64,000 bases of DNA from positions 237,262 through 301,261 of the forward strand of contig CP054181.1 in NCBI GenBank assembly GCA_015709655.1, given 5' to 3'. Position numbers and translations under genes: made by a program. Shown in pieces: positions 10,302 to 18,580 of this stretch. This stretch comes from Ignavibacteria bacterium (GTDB lineage Bacteria; Bacteroidota; Ignavibacteria; Kapaibacteriales; Kapaibacteriaceae). How positions within the stretch are numbered: position 1 is the first letter of the stretch; the number at the start of each line of letters is the position of its first letter. Below the pieces are notes generated by a model. It saw only the letters and a list, made by a program, of their open reading frames with translations, searched no databases and was not told the origin of the DNA.

Positions 10302-13300
10302 TTAGTCTGTGTTTACGGGTATCGAATGGTTCCGCAACGCTTCGAAGTACGACCGAATCAGGTTCTCGTAGTCTCTGCTGTACCGTTTTCTCATTTGGTC
10401 GAGCAACTGCTTCATAGCCGATGGGTCATTCAGTTTTATGTTGAGCTCGGCTGGACTGGTTCGCATCACGTCGACCCCGGAGTTACTTTCTCGCGTTTTT
10501 TCAAAATCACGTTCGTTCATCGAGCGTGAAGCATTTAGCAGCCTGCTCAAGATACGTTCCTGACGCAATCGGGTTTCCGGGGTAACCGAACCGGTCTGCA
10601 TATCGGTCATCACTTCTTTCATATCATCGGCAATTTGCTGTAAATCGCCGATTGGCTTTCGAGTTCCGGCGATATTCCTGCGTTCCTGTTCCAGTTCCTG
10701 AATTGCTTTCAGCGCTCTTCCCTGCTGAGCTGCCAACCTTCCCAGCTCTGCCTGCTGTTGCGGTGATAGCTGTCCGCCCTGCCCGCCCTGTCCGCCCTGA
10801 CTGCCTTGCCCACCCTGCCCCTGCTGTTGTCCGCCGGGTTGTTGTCCGCCCTGTCCGGGCATCTGGTTATTGATTTGCTGCTGCATATCTGCAAGTTTTT
10901 GCAGACGCTGGAAGGGGCTTTCGCCACTGCCCTGTCCCATACCGGGGCTCTGGCCTTGTCCGCCCTGGCCACCAGCGTCTCCGCTCATCATCTGACCAAG
11001 GGCGTCACTCATTCGTTTGGCGGCACTGTTCATGGACTGCATGGCTCCTTGTTGACTGCGTTGTGCCATACTCCCCATGCGATCCTGCATCTGCTGAAGT
11101 GCGTTTTGCATGTTTTGCAAGGCATCGCCCATATCCTGTGCCATCTCCGGTGTTACACTTGTGCTGCGTTGCGACAGTTGCATCATTGAATTTGCCATAT
11201 TCATCATGGCTTCCTGAATTTGCTTTTGTCGCTGGGCAAGCTGAGTAAACTGTTGTGACGACGGGTCCACGCCCTGCATCTGCTTCATCAGCTCTTCCTG
11301 TTGTTTCGAGAGTTCAACAGCATCCTGAATACCTCGCTGCATCTGGCGCATTGCTTCACGCTGTGCATTCTTGTTCATCTGTTTTTTTACTTGCTGCATC
11401 TGTTGTGCAAAGCGCTGAAGATTTTTGGAAGCGCTGTTTTGTTTCTGGGCAGCTTTCTGCATATCGGCATGCGAGAGTTGCTCGGTAGCATCGTTCATAT
11501 CTGACGTAGTTTGCTGGGCATCCAATTCTTCCATTGCCGCATCCATTTTGTCCTGAGGCATGGTAACACCAAGATCCTTCATCATTTTTTGGAGGTCCTC
11601 AGCATCCCTGGCAAGTTTCTCCGTGTCTTCACGTAGTTTCTGCTGTTGATCGGCTAGCTTTGAACGTGCTTCCTTGTCCATTGGATTAGTGTTTTGGGTT
11701 TGCTTTGCCAGGTCATTCTGACGCTGCGCAAGCTCCTCAGCCCTCTTGGCCAGTTCGTCTGCCTTCTGCTCTGCCTGAATTCGCTTCAGCAGATTCAGTG
11801 TTCGCTCGATACTTTGCCTGAATTTCTCCTCATCGAAGGTGAAGTTCTGCATAGCCTTTTCCAACTCTTCGGGTGACAGCTGCTTCATGGCATCCTGCAT
11901 ACGTTTCTGCATCCGCTCAAGCTCTTCACTTTTTACGTGCCGCATCAGTTCCTGCAGTTCCTTGTATTTCTCCAAGGTTTCCGGACTGATTGCTTTATGT
12001 TGTTGAAGTTTATTCGACATCTGTTCAATCCTGTCGGCAAGGGTTTCCATTTTCTTTTGCAGCTCCTGGCGGCGTGCAACTAAGTCCTCGGCCTTCTTGC
12101 GGTCTGACCACTGTGTTTGGGTCTGCGACTGACTTTGCTGTTTCTGAAGCTCGCGTCGAAGTTCTTCTGACTCCCGCTGCATTTGCTCAGTTTCCTTTGC
12201 CAGCTTGGTCAGGTCTTTTGATATTGATTCATGCTCCTTGTCGGTATCAGCAAATATCTTATCCAGTGAGGGCATCCGAACGGTATAGGTCCCTGTTTTT
12301 GCAGTTTTGGGTCCCGTTACTACATCGTTGTCAGCAACCTCGACGTAAAATTCAAAAACGTCATCGGGCGTAATATCAAGTTTGGTAAGGTCCCAGGTAT
12401 ACCCAACATCCAGTGCCGTTACCTTGGGCTGCAGCGGCAGATTAATGCTCCGGAAATCTTTTTCCGGCATTGCATACCGTGACTTAACAAGCCTGTATTT
12501 TAAACGCAGGCTGCTAAACCCGTAATCATCGGCAATCGCCATAAGCATCGGGAGTCTGGCACTTGCATCAACATCAACATCCTTGGTTGGCTGAACCATC
12601 GTGATGGTGGGATAGCCGTCGGACAACACGGTAATCGTGTGCTGCACCGGGGTGGCATTCTGCTGACCGTCACTATCAAGCAGCTGAATGGAGTACCATC
12701 CTCCGGAGCGAACCGCGAATCGCACTGTTGCAATGTTGCCGGAGATTGTCATGGGAAAGCCTGTCGTATCAGTCCGGACAGAGTCGTGCCGGGTTCCTAC
12801 ATTAACCACTGCTTTCCGGAGCTTCTTGTTGCTGACAACAGTCAGATGAACAACCGAGCCGGCAAGGGCCGTAATATCAGCACGCTGATCGCTGATTTCG
12901 GCAGGGGGCTGCTGCGTGTATGCCGGTGGTACCACCTTACCAGTCAAAGAACGGATTAGCGGCCTGTCAATCACAACTATTGTTGCTGTGTCAGTGGTTA
13001 CGCCGGTATCGTTCCAGGGAGCAAATGCATATGCCTGCACCGTTGCAGTAATACCCGGGAAACGGTGAACAACACTCATCGACGTATCAAATGAAACAGC
13101 AATCGGAACGAACTGTTTACTGCCGGCTTCCCGGATATACAGCGTTGCATCCTTGGGGACAACCCCTTTTGCCTCTATGAAAATCTGTGCGTCGGATCCA
13201 CGGAGAACGGTATCGGCATCCTGAGAAATGGTTAGTGAAAATGGTGCCGGTGGAAGGTAACTTTTGTTATAGTTTAACAGGCGTACCAACGACGCTCCGA

Positions 13301-13814
13301 AAATGCCGGGAAGCGTAAAGAGTAACACAGCAAGGAGAGCGCCAGACGTTAGTGCCAGTAACCATGCCCGTCGGGCCGGCTTCCGATTAATGATGACCGT
13401 AAAATCCTTACCATCAGCAGCGTTAGAAGCTGACTGTACGGCGGCCGATACTAATTCCACCGAGCCCGTGCTACCGGCTTGCAATTGCAATGCGTTCGAA
13501 AGTGTATCACGGATATCCGGGTATGCATCACCAACGCGGAGAGCTATGCTTTCTGCCGAAGCCATCGGCAGAAGACCCAGATACCGGGCAAGCGGTAGTA
13601 ACAGGACTGACCAGGTACCGATACCGGAGCCCCCTACCCACAGCCACCAGAGAACAGTTCTGACTCCGATGCTTGCATGAGCGATCGCCTCGATGCCAAG
13701 GATGGCAATCAGTGACGCTGTCCATATCACAGTGCACACGCCTGCGGCACGATACAGATCCCACGCCTGCTCCAGGCGTCCGGTCTTCCGAAGTCGGTGT
13801 ATGATGGTTTTCAT
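10302..13814 (-). CDS. DUF4175-type large membrane and coiled-coil protein
   Basis: A 1170-residue protein of the DUF4175 class; function unknown. Two or three transmembrane helices lie near the N-terminus (about residues 25-45, 55-75 and 150-172). Then come extracytoplasmic beta-rich domains (residues about 190-500, with repeated TVIVVIDRP and HTITVLSDGYP segments). A very long coiled coil follows (about 500-930), rich in Gln, Met, Lys and Glu. Next is a Gly/Gln low-complexity linker (about 940-1025) and a short C-terminal domain ending RSYFEALRNHSIPVNTD. The start overlaps the DUF4159 stop by 4 bases. The coiled coil and repetitive linker suggest a scaffold in the envelope. The usual MoxR/DUF58 neighbours of such pairs are not in this window. 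Confidence 0.72.
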   Translation of the reverse strand: MKTIIHRLRKTGRLEQAWDLYRAAGVCTVIWTASLIAILGIEAIAHASIGVRTVLWWLWVGGSGIGTWSVLLLPLARYLGLLPMASAESIALRVGDAYPDIRDTLSNALQLQAGSTGSVELVSAAVQSASNAADGKDFTVIINRKPARRAWLLALTSGALLAVLLFTLPGIFGASLVRLLNYNKSYLPPAPFSLTISQDADTVLRGSDAQIFIEAKGVVPKDATLYIREAGSKQFVPIAVSFDTSMSVVHRFPGITATVQAYAFAPWNDTGVTTDTATIVVIDRPLIRSLTGKVVPPAYTQQPPAEISDQRADITALAGSVVHLTVVSNKKLRKAVVNVGTRHDSVRTDTTGFPMTISGNIATVRFAVRSGGWYSIQLLDSDGQQNATPVQHTITVLSDGYPTITMVQPTKDVDVDASARLPMLMAIADDYGFSSLRLKYRLVKSRYAMPEKDFRSINLPLQPKVTALDVGYTWDLTKLDITPDDVFEFYVEVADNDVVTGPKTAKTGTYTVRMPSLDKIFADTDKEHESISKDLTKLAKETEQMQRESEELRRELQKQQSQSQTQTQWSDRKKAEDLVARRQELQKKMETLADRIEQMSNKLQQHKAISPETLEKYKELQELMRHVKSEELERMQKRMQDAMKQLSPEELEKAMQNFTFDEEKFRQSIERTLNLLKRIQAEQKADELAKRAEELAQRQNDLAKQTQNTNPMDKEARSKLADQQQKLREDTEKLARDAEDLQKMMKDLGVTMPQDKMDAAMEELDAQQTTSDMNDATEQLSHADMQKAAQKQNSASKNLQRFAQQMQQVKKQMNKNAQREAMRQMQRGIQDAVELSKQQEELMKQMQGVDPSSQQFTQLAQRQKQIQEAMMNMANSMMQLSQRSTSVTPEMAQDMGDALQNMQNALQQMQDRMGSMAQRSQQGAMQSMNSAAKRMSDALGQMMSGDAGGQGGQGQSPGMGQGSGESPFQRLQKLADMQQQINNQMPGQGGQQPGGQQQGQGGQGSQGGQGGQGGQLSPQQQAELGRLAAQQGRALKAIQELEQERRNIAGTRKPIGDLQQIADDMKEVMTDMQTGSVTPETRLRQERILSRLLNASRSMNERDFEKTRESNSGVDVMRTSPAELNIKLNDPSAMKQLLDQMRKRYSRDYENLIRSYFEALRNHSIPVNTD
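10770..10860 (-). repeat. Gly/Gln low-complexity coding repeat
   Basis: Repeated tgtccgccctg-like units encode Gly-Gly-Gln blocks inside the DUF4175 gene (GGQQPGGQQQGQGGQGSQGG). A related stretch lies at 10930-10980. It is likely a flexible linker and could expand or contract by slippage. Confidence 0.75.
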
Positions 13815-14518
13815 TGCGACAGAGCGTACACGATAATGTTGGTACCAATTTTCAATGCTGCTTCCCGCTTTTCAGGCGGATCGTGATGAACGTCGGGGTC
13901 AGCCCAGCCATCCGACGGATTTGTTTCCACCGTGTAGAACACGCACAGTCTGTTTCCGCTAAACAAGCCGTATCCGCGTGGTGGCTTCCCGTCGTGTTCA
14001 TGAATTTTCGGAAGTCCGTTCGAAAACTCAAAATGCGAATGGTAAATCGGATGACTAAACGGAAGTTCGGTAAGTTCTTGCTCGGGAAAGACCTTTTTTA
14101 ATTCTTTTCTGATGCTTGCATCCATACCGTAGTCATCGTCGATATACAAGAAGCCGCCGTTATCCAGAAACGACCGCAAGCGTCGTGCTTCCTGCTCGCT
14201 GATATTCACGGTACCGTGTCCCGTCATAAACAACAGCGGATACCTGAAGATATTATCACTGGCCAAATCAACATACTCATACTCCGGTCGTACATCAATA
14301 TTGGTATGCGCCTTTACGTACCGCAGCAGATTAATCTCGGCACTGGGGTCGTTATACCAGTCACCGCCACCTCCGTATTTAACACGCGCCAGCACCAACG
14401 GCGATGCAGCAGGTTCAGGAGCAACGCGAGCGCCCGGCTGTACGCGTTGGGTACTGCCGGGTTGCGAAAACGCTACCGCTGAAACGAAGAACCACAAAAC
14501 AATCAGGAGAAACGGCAC
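13811..14518 (-). CDS. DUF4159 exported protein
   Basis: A 235-residue protein with a signal peptide (MPFLLIVLWFFVSAVAFS, residues 1-18). The DUF4159 core begins at LARVKYGGGGDWYND (near residue 43). It includes DIDVRPEYEYVDL-like and LLFMTGHGTVNIS segments and the acidic FLYIDDDYGMD. The fold is expected to resemble a class I glutamine amidotransferase-like alpha/beta domain; no catalytic role is established. A histidine/aspartate-rich stretch (WADPDVHHDPPEK) lies near the C-terminus. It overlaps rsmG by 16 bases upstream and DUF4175 by 4 bases downstream, so it is tightly coupled with DUF4175. Confidence 0.78.
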   Translation of the reverse strand: MPFLLIVLWFFVSAVAFSQPGSTQRVQPGARVAPEPAASPLVLARVKYGGGGDWYNDPSAEINLLRYVKAHTNIDVRPEYEYVDLASDNIFRYPLLFMTGHGTVNISEQEARRLRSFLDNGGFLYIDDDYGMDASIRKELKKVFPEQELTELPFSHPIYHSHFEFSNGLPKIHEHDGKPPRGYGLFSGNRLCVFYTVETNPSDGWADPDVHHDPPEKREAALKIGTNIIVYALSQ

Positions 14519-15186
14519 TCTACCACCTTCTTATTCTCCTGCTGGAACCATGGAAGACCGTGTACGTTAATGTCGTGTTCAATAACCGATACATTGGGAA
14601 ATGCAGTTTTGAATTCGTTAATTTCATCAGTCAGGTTGCCGCCCTTCAGAACAGCCAGCACAGCACCTGGTGCGCGTACTCCGCTTGACCAGTGTGCAAG
14701 ATCTTTTAAGGGGGCTACGGCACGAGATACGATAACGTTGAAGGCCGACTTGTATTTGCTGATGGTGCCCATTTCCTCAACGCGCATACGCACAGCATCC
14801 AAATCCTTTAAGCCGGTATGCCGGGCCATCATGTCAACAATTTTTATCTTCTTCGCAATACTGTCAACCAGCGTTACCCGCAGGTCCTGACGGGCAATTT
14901 TAATGGGCAGACCGGGAAGTCCGCCACCGGTACCCAGGTCCAGGACCCTGGCCTTATGCGGAAATTCAACATACCGCAACAACATGAGGGAGTGAATAAG
15001 ATGCCGCTCAATCAAAAAATCCACATCCTTCCTGCTAACAAGATTTACGCTGTTGTTCCAGTGCACCAGCTCCCGATGGTACCGTTCCAGCAAGTCAATC
15101 TGCGCCTTGTCCAGTACGATGCTGTTCATTGACAGCAGAGTCCATGCTTCAAGCAGGCTTACCTGAACTATGTTATCTTGTACCAT
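14503..15186 (-). CDS. rsmG: 16S rRNA (guanine527-N7)-methyltransferase
   Basis: SAM-dependent methylation of G527 of 16S rRNA (also known as GidB). The 227-residue form contains the SAM-binding loop DLGTGGGLPGLPIKI (near residue 80) and the family segments HWNNSVNLVSRKD, HLIHSL and VISRAVAPLKDLA-like. An internal ATG at 15132 would give 209 residues, closer to E. coli RsmG (207). It would also free a 50-base divergent promoter space from the glycosyltransferase gene. The longer form is kept because its extra residues (LLEAWTLLS) look like a normal first helix. It is the first gene of the operon leading to DUF4159 and DUF4175. Confidence 0.9.
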   Translation of the reverse strand: MVQDNIVQVSLLEAWTLLSMNSIVLDKAQIDLLERYHRELVHWNNSVNLVSRKDVDFLIERHLIHSLMLLRYVEFPHKARVLDLGTGGGLPGLPIKIARQDLRVTLVDSIAKKIKIVDMMARHTGLKDLDAVRMRVEEMGTISKYKSAFNVIVSRAVAPLKDLAHWSSGVRAPGAVLAVLKGGNLTDEINEFKTAFPNVSVIEHDINVHGLPWFQQENKKVVECRFS

Positions 15187-15811
15187 GCAACGCTCTCGTC
15201 CACTGTTCTCGGTTGTGATCTGTACATGGAACCGGGCTCACCTGCTCCCGCGCGCACTGAACTCGCTGCTTACCCAAACCTGGAGTGACTGGGAAGCCAT
15301 CGTTGTTGACGATGCCGGTACGGATTCCACTTCTGTTGTTGTACAAAACTACATGGAACGCGATCCGAGACTGCTCTACCATCGCGTTGCCCAACAGGGC
15401 GGTACGGCAGCAGCCCGCAACACGGGAATCCTGCTCACGTCGGGAGACTGGGTTACCTTTCTGGATTCGGACGACGAGTACCTGCCTTCGCACCTTGAAA
15501 AACGGATGCACCTGATAACTGACATTCCGGGTGCTGATTTGTTCCATGGCGGTTTTACCGTGATTGGCAATCCGTACGTACGCGACAAGGACAATCCAGG
15601 GGTATCTATCCATTTGGATTCATGCGTCGTGGGCGGCACGTTTGTCATCCGGCGTGATGTTTTTCGCCGTGTTGGACTGTTTCCCCGAATCCCATACGCC
15701 GATGATGCGGAATTCTTTGAACGCTGCCGCTCCCATGGCCTTATCATTGAGCGGTGCACTGCCGCTACCTACGTGTATCACCGCGACACACCCGGACAGC
15801 TCACGGGGTAA
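15185..15811 (+). CDS. Family 2 glycosyltransferase
   Basis: A 208-residue GT-A fold transferase that probably adds a sugar in surface polysaccharide synthesis. The N-terminus FSVVICTWNRAHLLPRAL is the nucleotide-binding strand. VVDDAGTDST and the acceptor-loop GTAAARNTG follow, and the DxD metal motif is in FLDSDDEYLP (near residue 100). It is shorter than most GT2 proteins because there is no C-terminal extension. An in-frame ATG at 15170 also exists; 15185 is preferred because MQRSRPLFSVV places the core at the usual distance. It is divergent from rsmG. Confidence 0.82.
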   Translation: MQRSRPLFSVVICTWNRAHLLPRALNSLLTQTWSDWEAIVVDDAGTDSTSVVVQNYMERDPRLLYHRVAQQGGTAAARNTGILLTSGDWVTFLDSDDEYLPSHLEKRMHLITDIPGADLFHGGFTVIGNPYVRDKDNPGVSIHLDSCVVGGTFVIRRDVFRRVGLFPRIPYADDAEFFERCRSHGLIIERCTAATYVYHRDTPGQLTG

Positions 15812-15859
15812 TCAGGGTTTACGATCCGGTTTTTTGTTTAACAGTCATACTTTCGCACA

Positions 15860-16492
15860 ATGCCAGTAAATGCAACTCTTACGAAAATTCTGAATCGCCT
15901 GGAAAAAGCGTACCCAGATGCAAGAGTCGGCCTGGACTTTTCGAATCCCGTTGAGCTTCTGATTGCTACGATCCTTTCGGCTCAGTGCACCGATGCAAGG
16001 GTAAATATTGTTACGAAGCAACTATTTGCCAAATATCGCCGGCCCGAAGATTACGTCCATGTTTCCAGTGAAGAGTTGCAGGCTGACATCCGGCCGACGG
16101 GTTTTTTCAAGAACAAGGCTCATCATATCAAACAGTGCTGTGCCATGCTGATCCGTGACTTTAACGGACAGGTGCCCTCCACAATGGATGATCTTCTGAA
16201 ACTACCCGGTGTGGGTAGAAAAACCGCAAACTGCGTACTGAGCAACTGTTTTAATATCCCTGGTATCACGGTTGACACCCACGTTATTCGGGTGAGCAAC
16301 CGATTGGGATTGGTTGACACTCCTGATCCCGTTAAGATTGAACTGTTGCTTTCGCAGCAAATGTTGCCAAAGCGCTGGAATCAGTTTAACCATCTCATCA
16401 TCACCCATGGGCGGACCACCTGTGTGGCCCGACGCCCAAGATGTTCAGATTGTGCAGTCTCCGATCTGTGTCCGTCTGCTTTCAACGTGTAA
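15860..16492 (+). CDS. nth: Endonuclease III (DNA glycosylase/AP lyase)
   Basis: Excises oxidised pyrimidines and cleaves the abasic site in base excision repair. The 210 residues contain helix-hairpin-helix LPGVGRKTA with the catalytic lysine (near residue 120). The catalytic aspartate is in TVDTHVIRV (near residue 139). The C-terminal iron-sulfur cluster ligands follow the C-x6-C-x2-C-x5-C pattern (CVARRPRCSDCAVSDLC). All key residues are present. A TACTTTCG box lies 4 nt before the ATG, similar to the spacing seen at other genes here. Confidence 0.95.
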   Translation: MPVNATLTKILNRLEKAYPDARVGLDFSNPVELLIATILSAQCTDARVNIVTKQLFAKYRRPEDYVHVSSEELQADIRPTGFFKNKAHHIKQCCAMLIRDFNGQVPSTMDDLLKLPGVGRKTANCVLSNCFNIPGITVDTHVIRVSNRLGLVDTPDPVKIELLLSQQMLPKRWNQFNHLIITHGRTTCVARRPRCSDCAVSDLCPSAFNV

Positions 16493-16552
16493 CACAACAA
16501 GCAATTCATGCCAACCGTCACACATCACCACCGTTCAGCCACTGTCTGCAGT

Positions 16553-18502
16553 ATGATCCCTGCAGTGATGATTGTTACGTTAGCCTTACTGGTAACCAGA
16601 CAAGCTCCGGTTACGGCACAGCACACACAGTACGGCGTTCACGGGGGGGTTGTGTACTCTTTGCACGCAGCTCAGTTTACCCAGTTGGGTGATTTCGCAT
16701 CATGCTGCCCGTCATTTACCGGCGGCTCGGGCACCGGCTTTCTTGCAGGTCTTCATGCAGCGTACCGGTTGTCTGACAAACTCTTTTTTGTTCCAAGGCT
16801 TACCCTGGTGCAGGAAAACGGGAGTATGCAGAGTGAGGAGTGGACGTTTGTGGCAGACCTGCGCGACACTCCGCGGGTGCGGCGTGCGATGTTCCTGCAC
16901 GAGTTCACCTCTTCGGTTTCTTCTGTGGGCATCGAACCAACATTCCTGCTCGGTATCGTTGGTAACCTTTCTCTAACTGGCGGTTTACGAGCTGCGTGGG
17001 TCTTTGATGGTTCGTTTACTCAGCGCGAAACTCTGGTAGAACCCGATGATTATGGCAGTTACTTGGGGTCAGCCAGGACGTGGGTTAATTACCAGGAACA
17101 GATTCCGGATTTATCACCGTTCAAAGCCGAAGTTCTCGGTGGCCTGCACTACTCACTCTCTGTAGGCAAGGCGCAACAGTGGCACCTGGGTACAGATGTT
17201 AGTATCGCCATCCCCATTACCAACGTAACCAGCTCGGCTGAGTGGCGAACTACGAACATCAGGCTTGCTATTGCAGTGTCACACGGGGCCAAAGTGCCCG
17301 AAGCAGACACCAGTATCGCACTGCCTCTGGTACCGAATGCTGACACTGTTACCTTGCCTGCGCCTCCCTCGCTGTCACCACCTGAAATAACGCTGAAGCT
17401 TGAAGGACTCATTCAGAACTACCGGGTTCCGTTTGACTCGGTTCATGTTGAAGAAACTCTGATTGTTGACTATCTGCCTGTTCTTAATCATGTTTACTTT
17501 GACGAAGGGAGCAGCACTGTCCCCGAACGGTATTCAACTGCAGCACACCGCATGGTATCCGACGCACGGCTAACTCCTGTGCAGGCTACCACGGCTATTC
17601 TCGGCATCGTGGCTAAGCGTTTTCGTGAAAAACCGCAAACGCACATCACCGTTGTTGGCTCTGCCGGTCCTGATCTCGCACTCCACGGAATACGCCTGGC
17701 GCAACAACGAGCTGAATCAGTTCGCGCTTCCCTTGTGTCGCTTGGCATTCCTAAAGAGAATATCAAGGTGCAATGGCAAGCCGACCCGCTCACGCCAACA
17801 CGCGCATCCGATCCGAAGGACTTCGCAGCAGCAGAAGCCGAAAACCGTCGCGTTGAAATTCTGGTGTCAGAATCATCACTCATGCGACCACTTGAACTCC
17901 AAACAGTACAAACGGTTGTAACACCTGACGATATTGCAGTTTCGTACAACATTTCGGCAGATACCACGCTTCGTGCTTCGCAGGTTTTTATAAATGACAG
18001 CAGTGTGCACCGCTCGACTGCACTGCAACATTCATTCACCATTCCGTCACCCACAGAGCCCGCGGAGCTGTTGGTTGTTGCAACCGATGTAGAGCACAAC
18101 ACTGCAAAAGCATCCGCATCCATACCCGTGAGCACCCTAACCATTCACCGCAAGAAAACCGAGCATCGCGGCAACCTTGAAGTTGAACGCTACAGTCTGA
18201 TTCTTTTTGGATTTAACGATGCAACTGTCACCAAACAGCACCAGGAAATCCTGCAGATTATTCGTAATAAAATCAGGAAAGGGGCTTCGGTTCGTGTTAT
18301 TGGTATGACTGATGTTGTGGGAAGCAAGGAGCATAACACCCTCCTTGCCCAACGAAGAGCAGAAGAAGTTGCGAAAGCTCTCGGTATTTCCGAATCAGAG
18401 ATCGAGGCCACAGGATCACAAGCCCCGCAATTCAGTAATAACCTACCGGAAGGACGTGCATACAACCGAACCGTGATTATCGAAATTTCGGATAAACAGT
18501 AA
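16553..18502 (+). CDS. Outer-membrane protein with N-terminal barrel and two OmpA-like domains (first paralogue)
   Basis: A 649-residue exported protein. The signal peptide MIPAVMIVTLALLVTRQAPVTA supports the start at 16553; an upstream ATG at 16508 would add 15 polar residues. Residues to about 270 form a predicted beta-barrel domain with a CCPSFTGGSGTG motif. A first, divergent OmpA-like domain covers about 310-450 (NHVYFDEGSSTVPERY, AAEAENRRVEI). A linker with a beta domain leads to a second OmpA domain (about 550-649: LILFGFNDATV, GRAYNRTVIIEI). In the second domain the usual first aspartate region reads FGFNDA and the peptidoglycan loop GMTDVVG, so binding is plausible. Its paralogue lies at 22888. 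Confidence 0.75.
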   Translation: MIPAVMIVTLALLVTRQAPVTAQHTQYGVHGGVVYSLHAAQFTQLGDFASCCPSFTGGSGTGFLAGLHAAYRLSDKLFFVPRLTLVQENGSMQSEEWTFVADLRDTPRVRRAMFLHEFTSSVSSVGIEPTFLLGIVGNLSLTGGLRAAWVFDGSFTQRETLVEPDDYGSYLGSARTWVNYQEQIPDLSPFKAEVLGGLHYSLSVGKAQQWHLGTDVSIAIPITNVTSSAEWRTTNIRLAIAVSHGAKVPEADTSIALPLVPNADTVTLPAPPSLSPPEITLKLEGLIQNYRVPFDSVHVEETLIVDYLPVLNHVYFDEGSSTVPERYSTAAHRMVSDARLTPVQATTAILGIVAKRFREKPQTHITVVGSAGPDLALHGIRLAQQRAESVRASLVSLGIPKENIKVQWQADPLTPTRASDPKDFAAAEAENRRVEILVSESSLMRPLELQTVQTVVTPDDIAVSYNISADTTLRASQVFINDSSVHRSTALQHSFTIPSPTEPAELLVVATDVEHNTAKASASIPVSTLTIHRKKTEHRGNLEVERYSLILFGFNDATVTKQHQEILQIIRNKIRKGASVRVIGMTDVVGSKEHNTLLAQRRAEEVAKALGISESEIEATGSQAPQFSNNLPEGRAYNRTVIIEISDKQ

Positions 18503-18509
18503 TCGCGGT

Positions 18510-18540
18510 TTTGCCTTACGATGGTTATGATGTACTTTTG
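18510..18540 (+). promoter_or_regulatory. Bacteroidota-type promoter of the vWA/WD40 gene
   Basis: TTTG at 18510-18513, a 19-bp spacer, then TACTTTTG at 18533-18540. This is an exact fit to the TTTG-N19-TAnnTTTG consensus known from Bacteroides and Flavobacterium. The ATG is 40 bases downstream at 18581. Confidence 0.5.
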
Positions 18541-18580
18541 ATGCTAAGCACAATGTATTCATACCTGACGAGAGCCCGAA

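Noticed and set aside
10770-10860. Possible CRISPR-like or tandem DNA repeat
   Set aside because: The units are short, in phase with the reading frame and code for GGQ. There are no spacers and no cas genes.
10652-10873. Repetitive plus-strand frame opposite the GGQ region of DUF4175
   Set aside because: Its Val/Pro/Arg repeats are the antisense reading of the Gly/Gln repeats; there is no independent evidence of a gene.
15564-15869. 101-codon plus frame behind the GT2 gene
   Set aside because: It is a shadow of the GT2 and nth genes without recognisable domains or a start signal.
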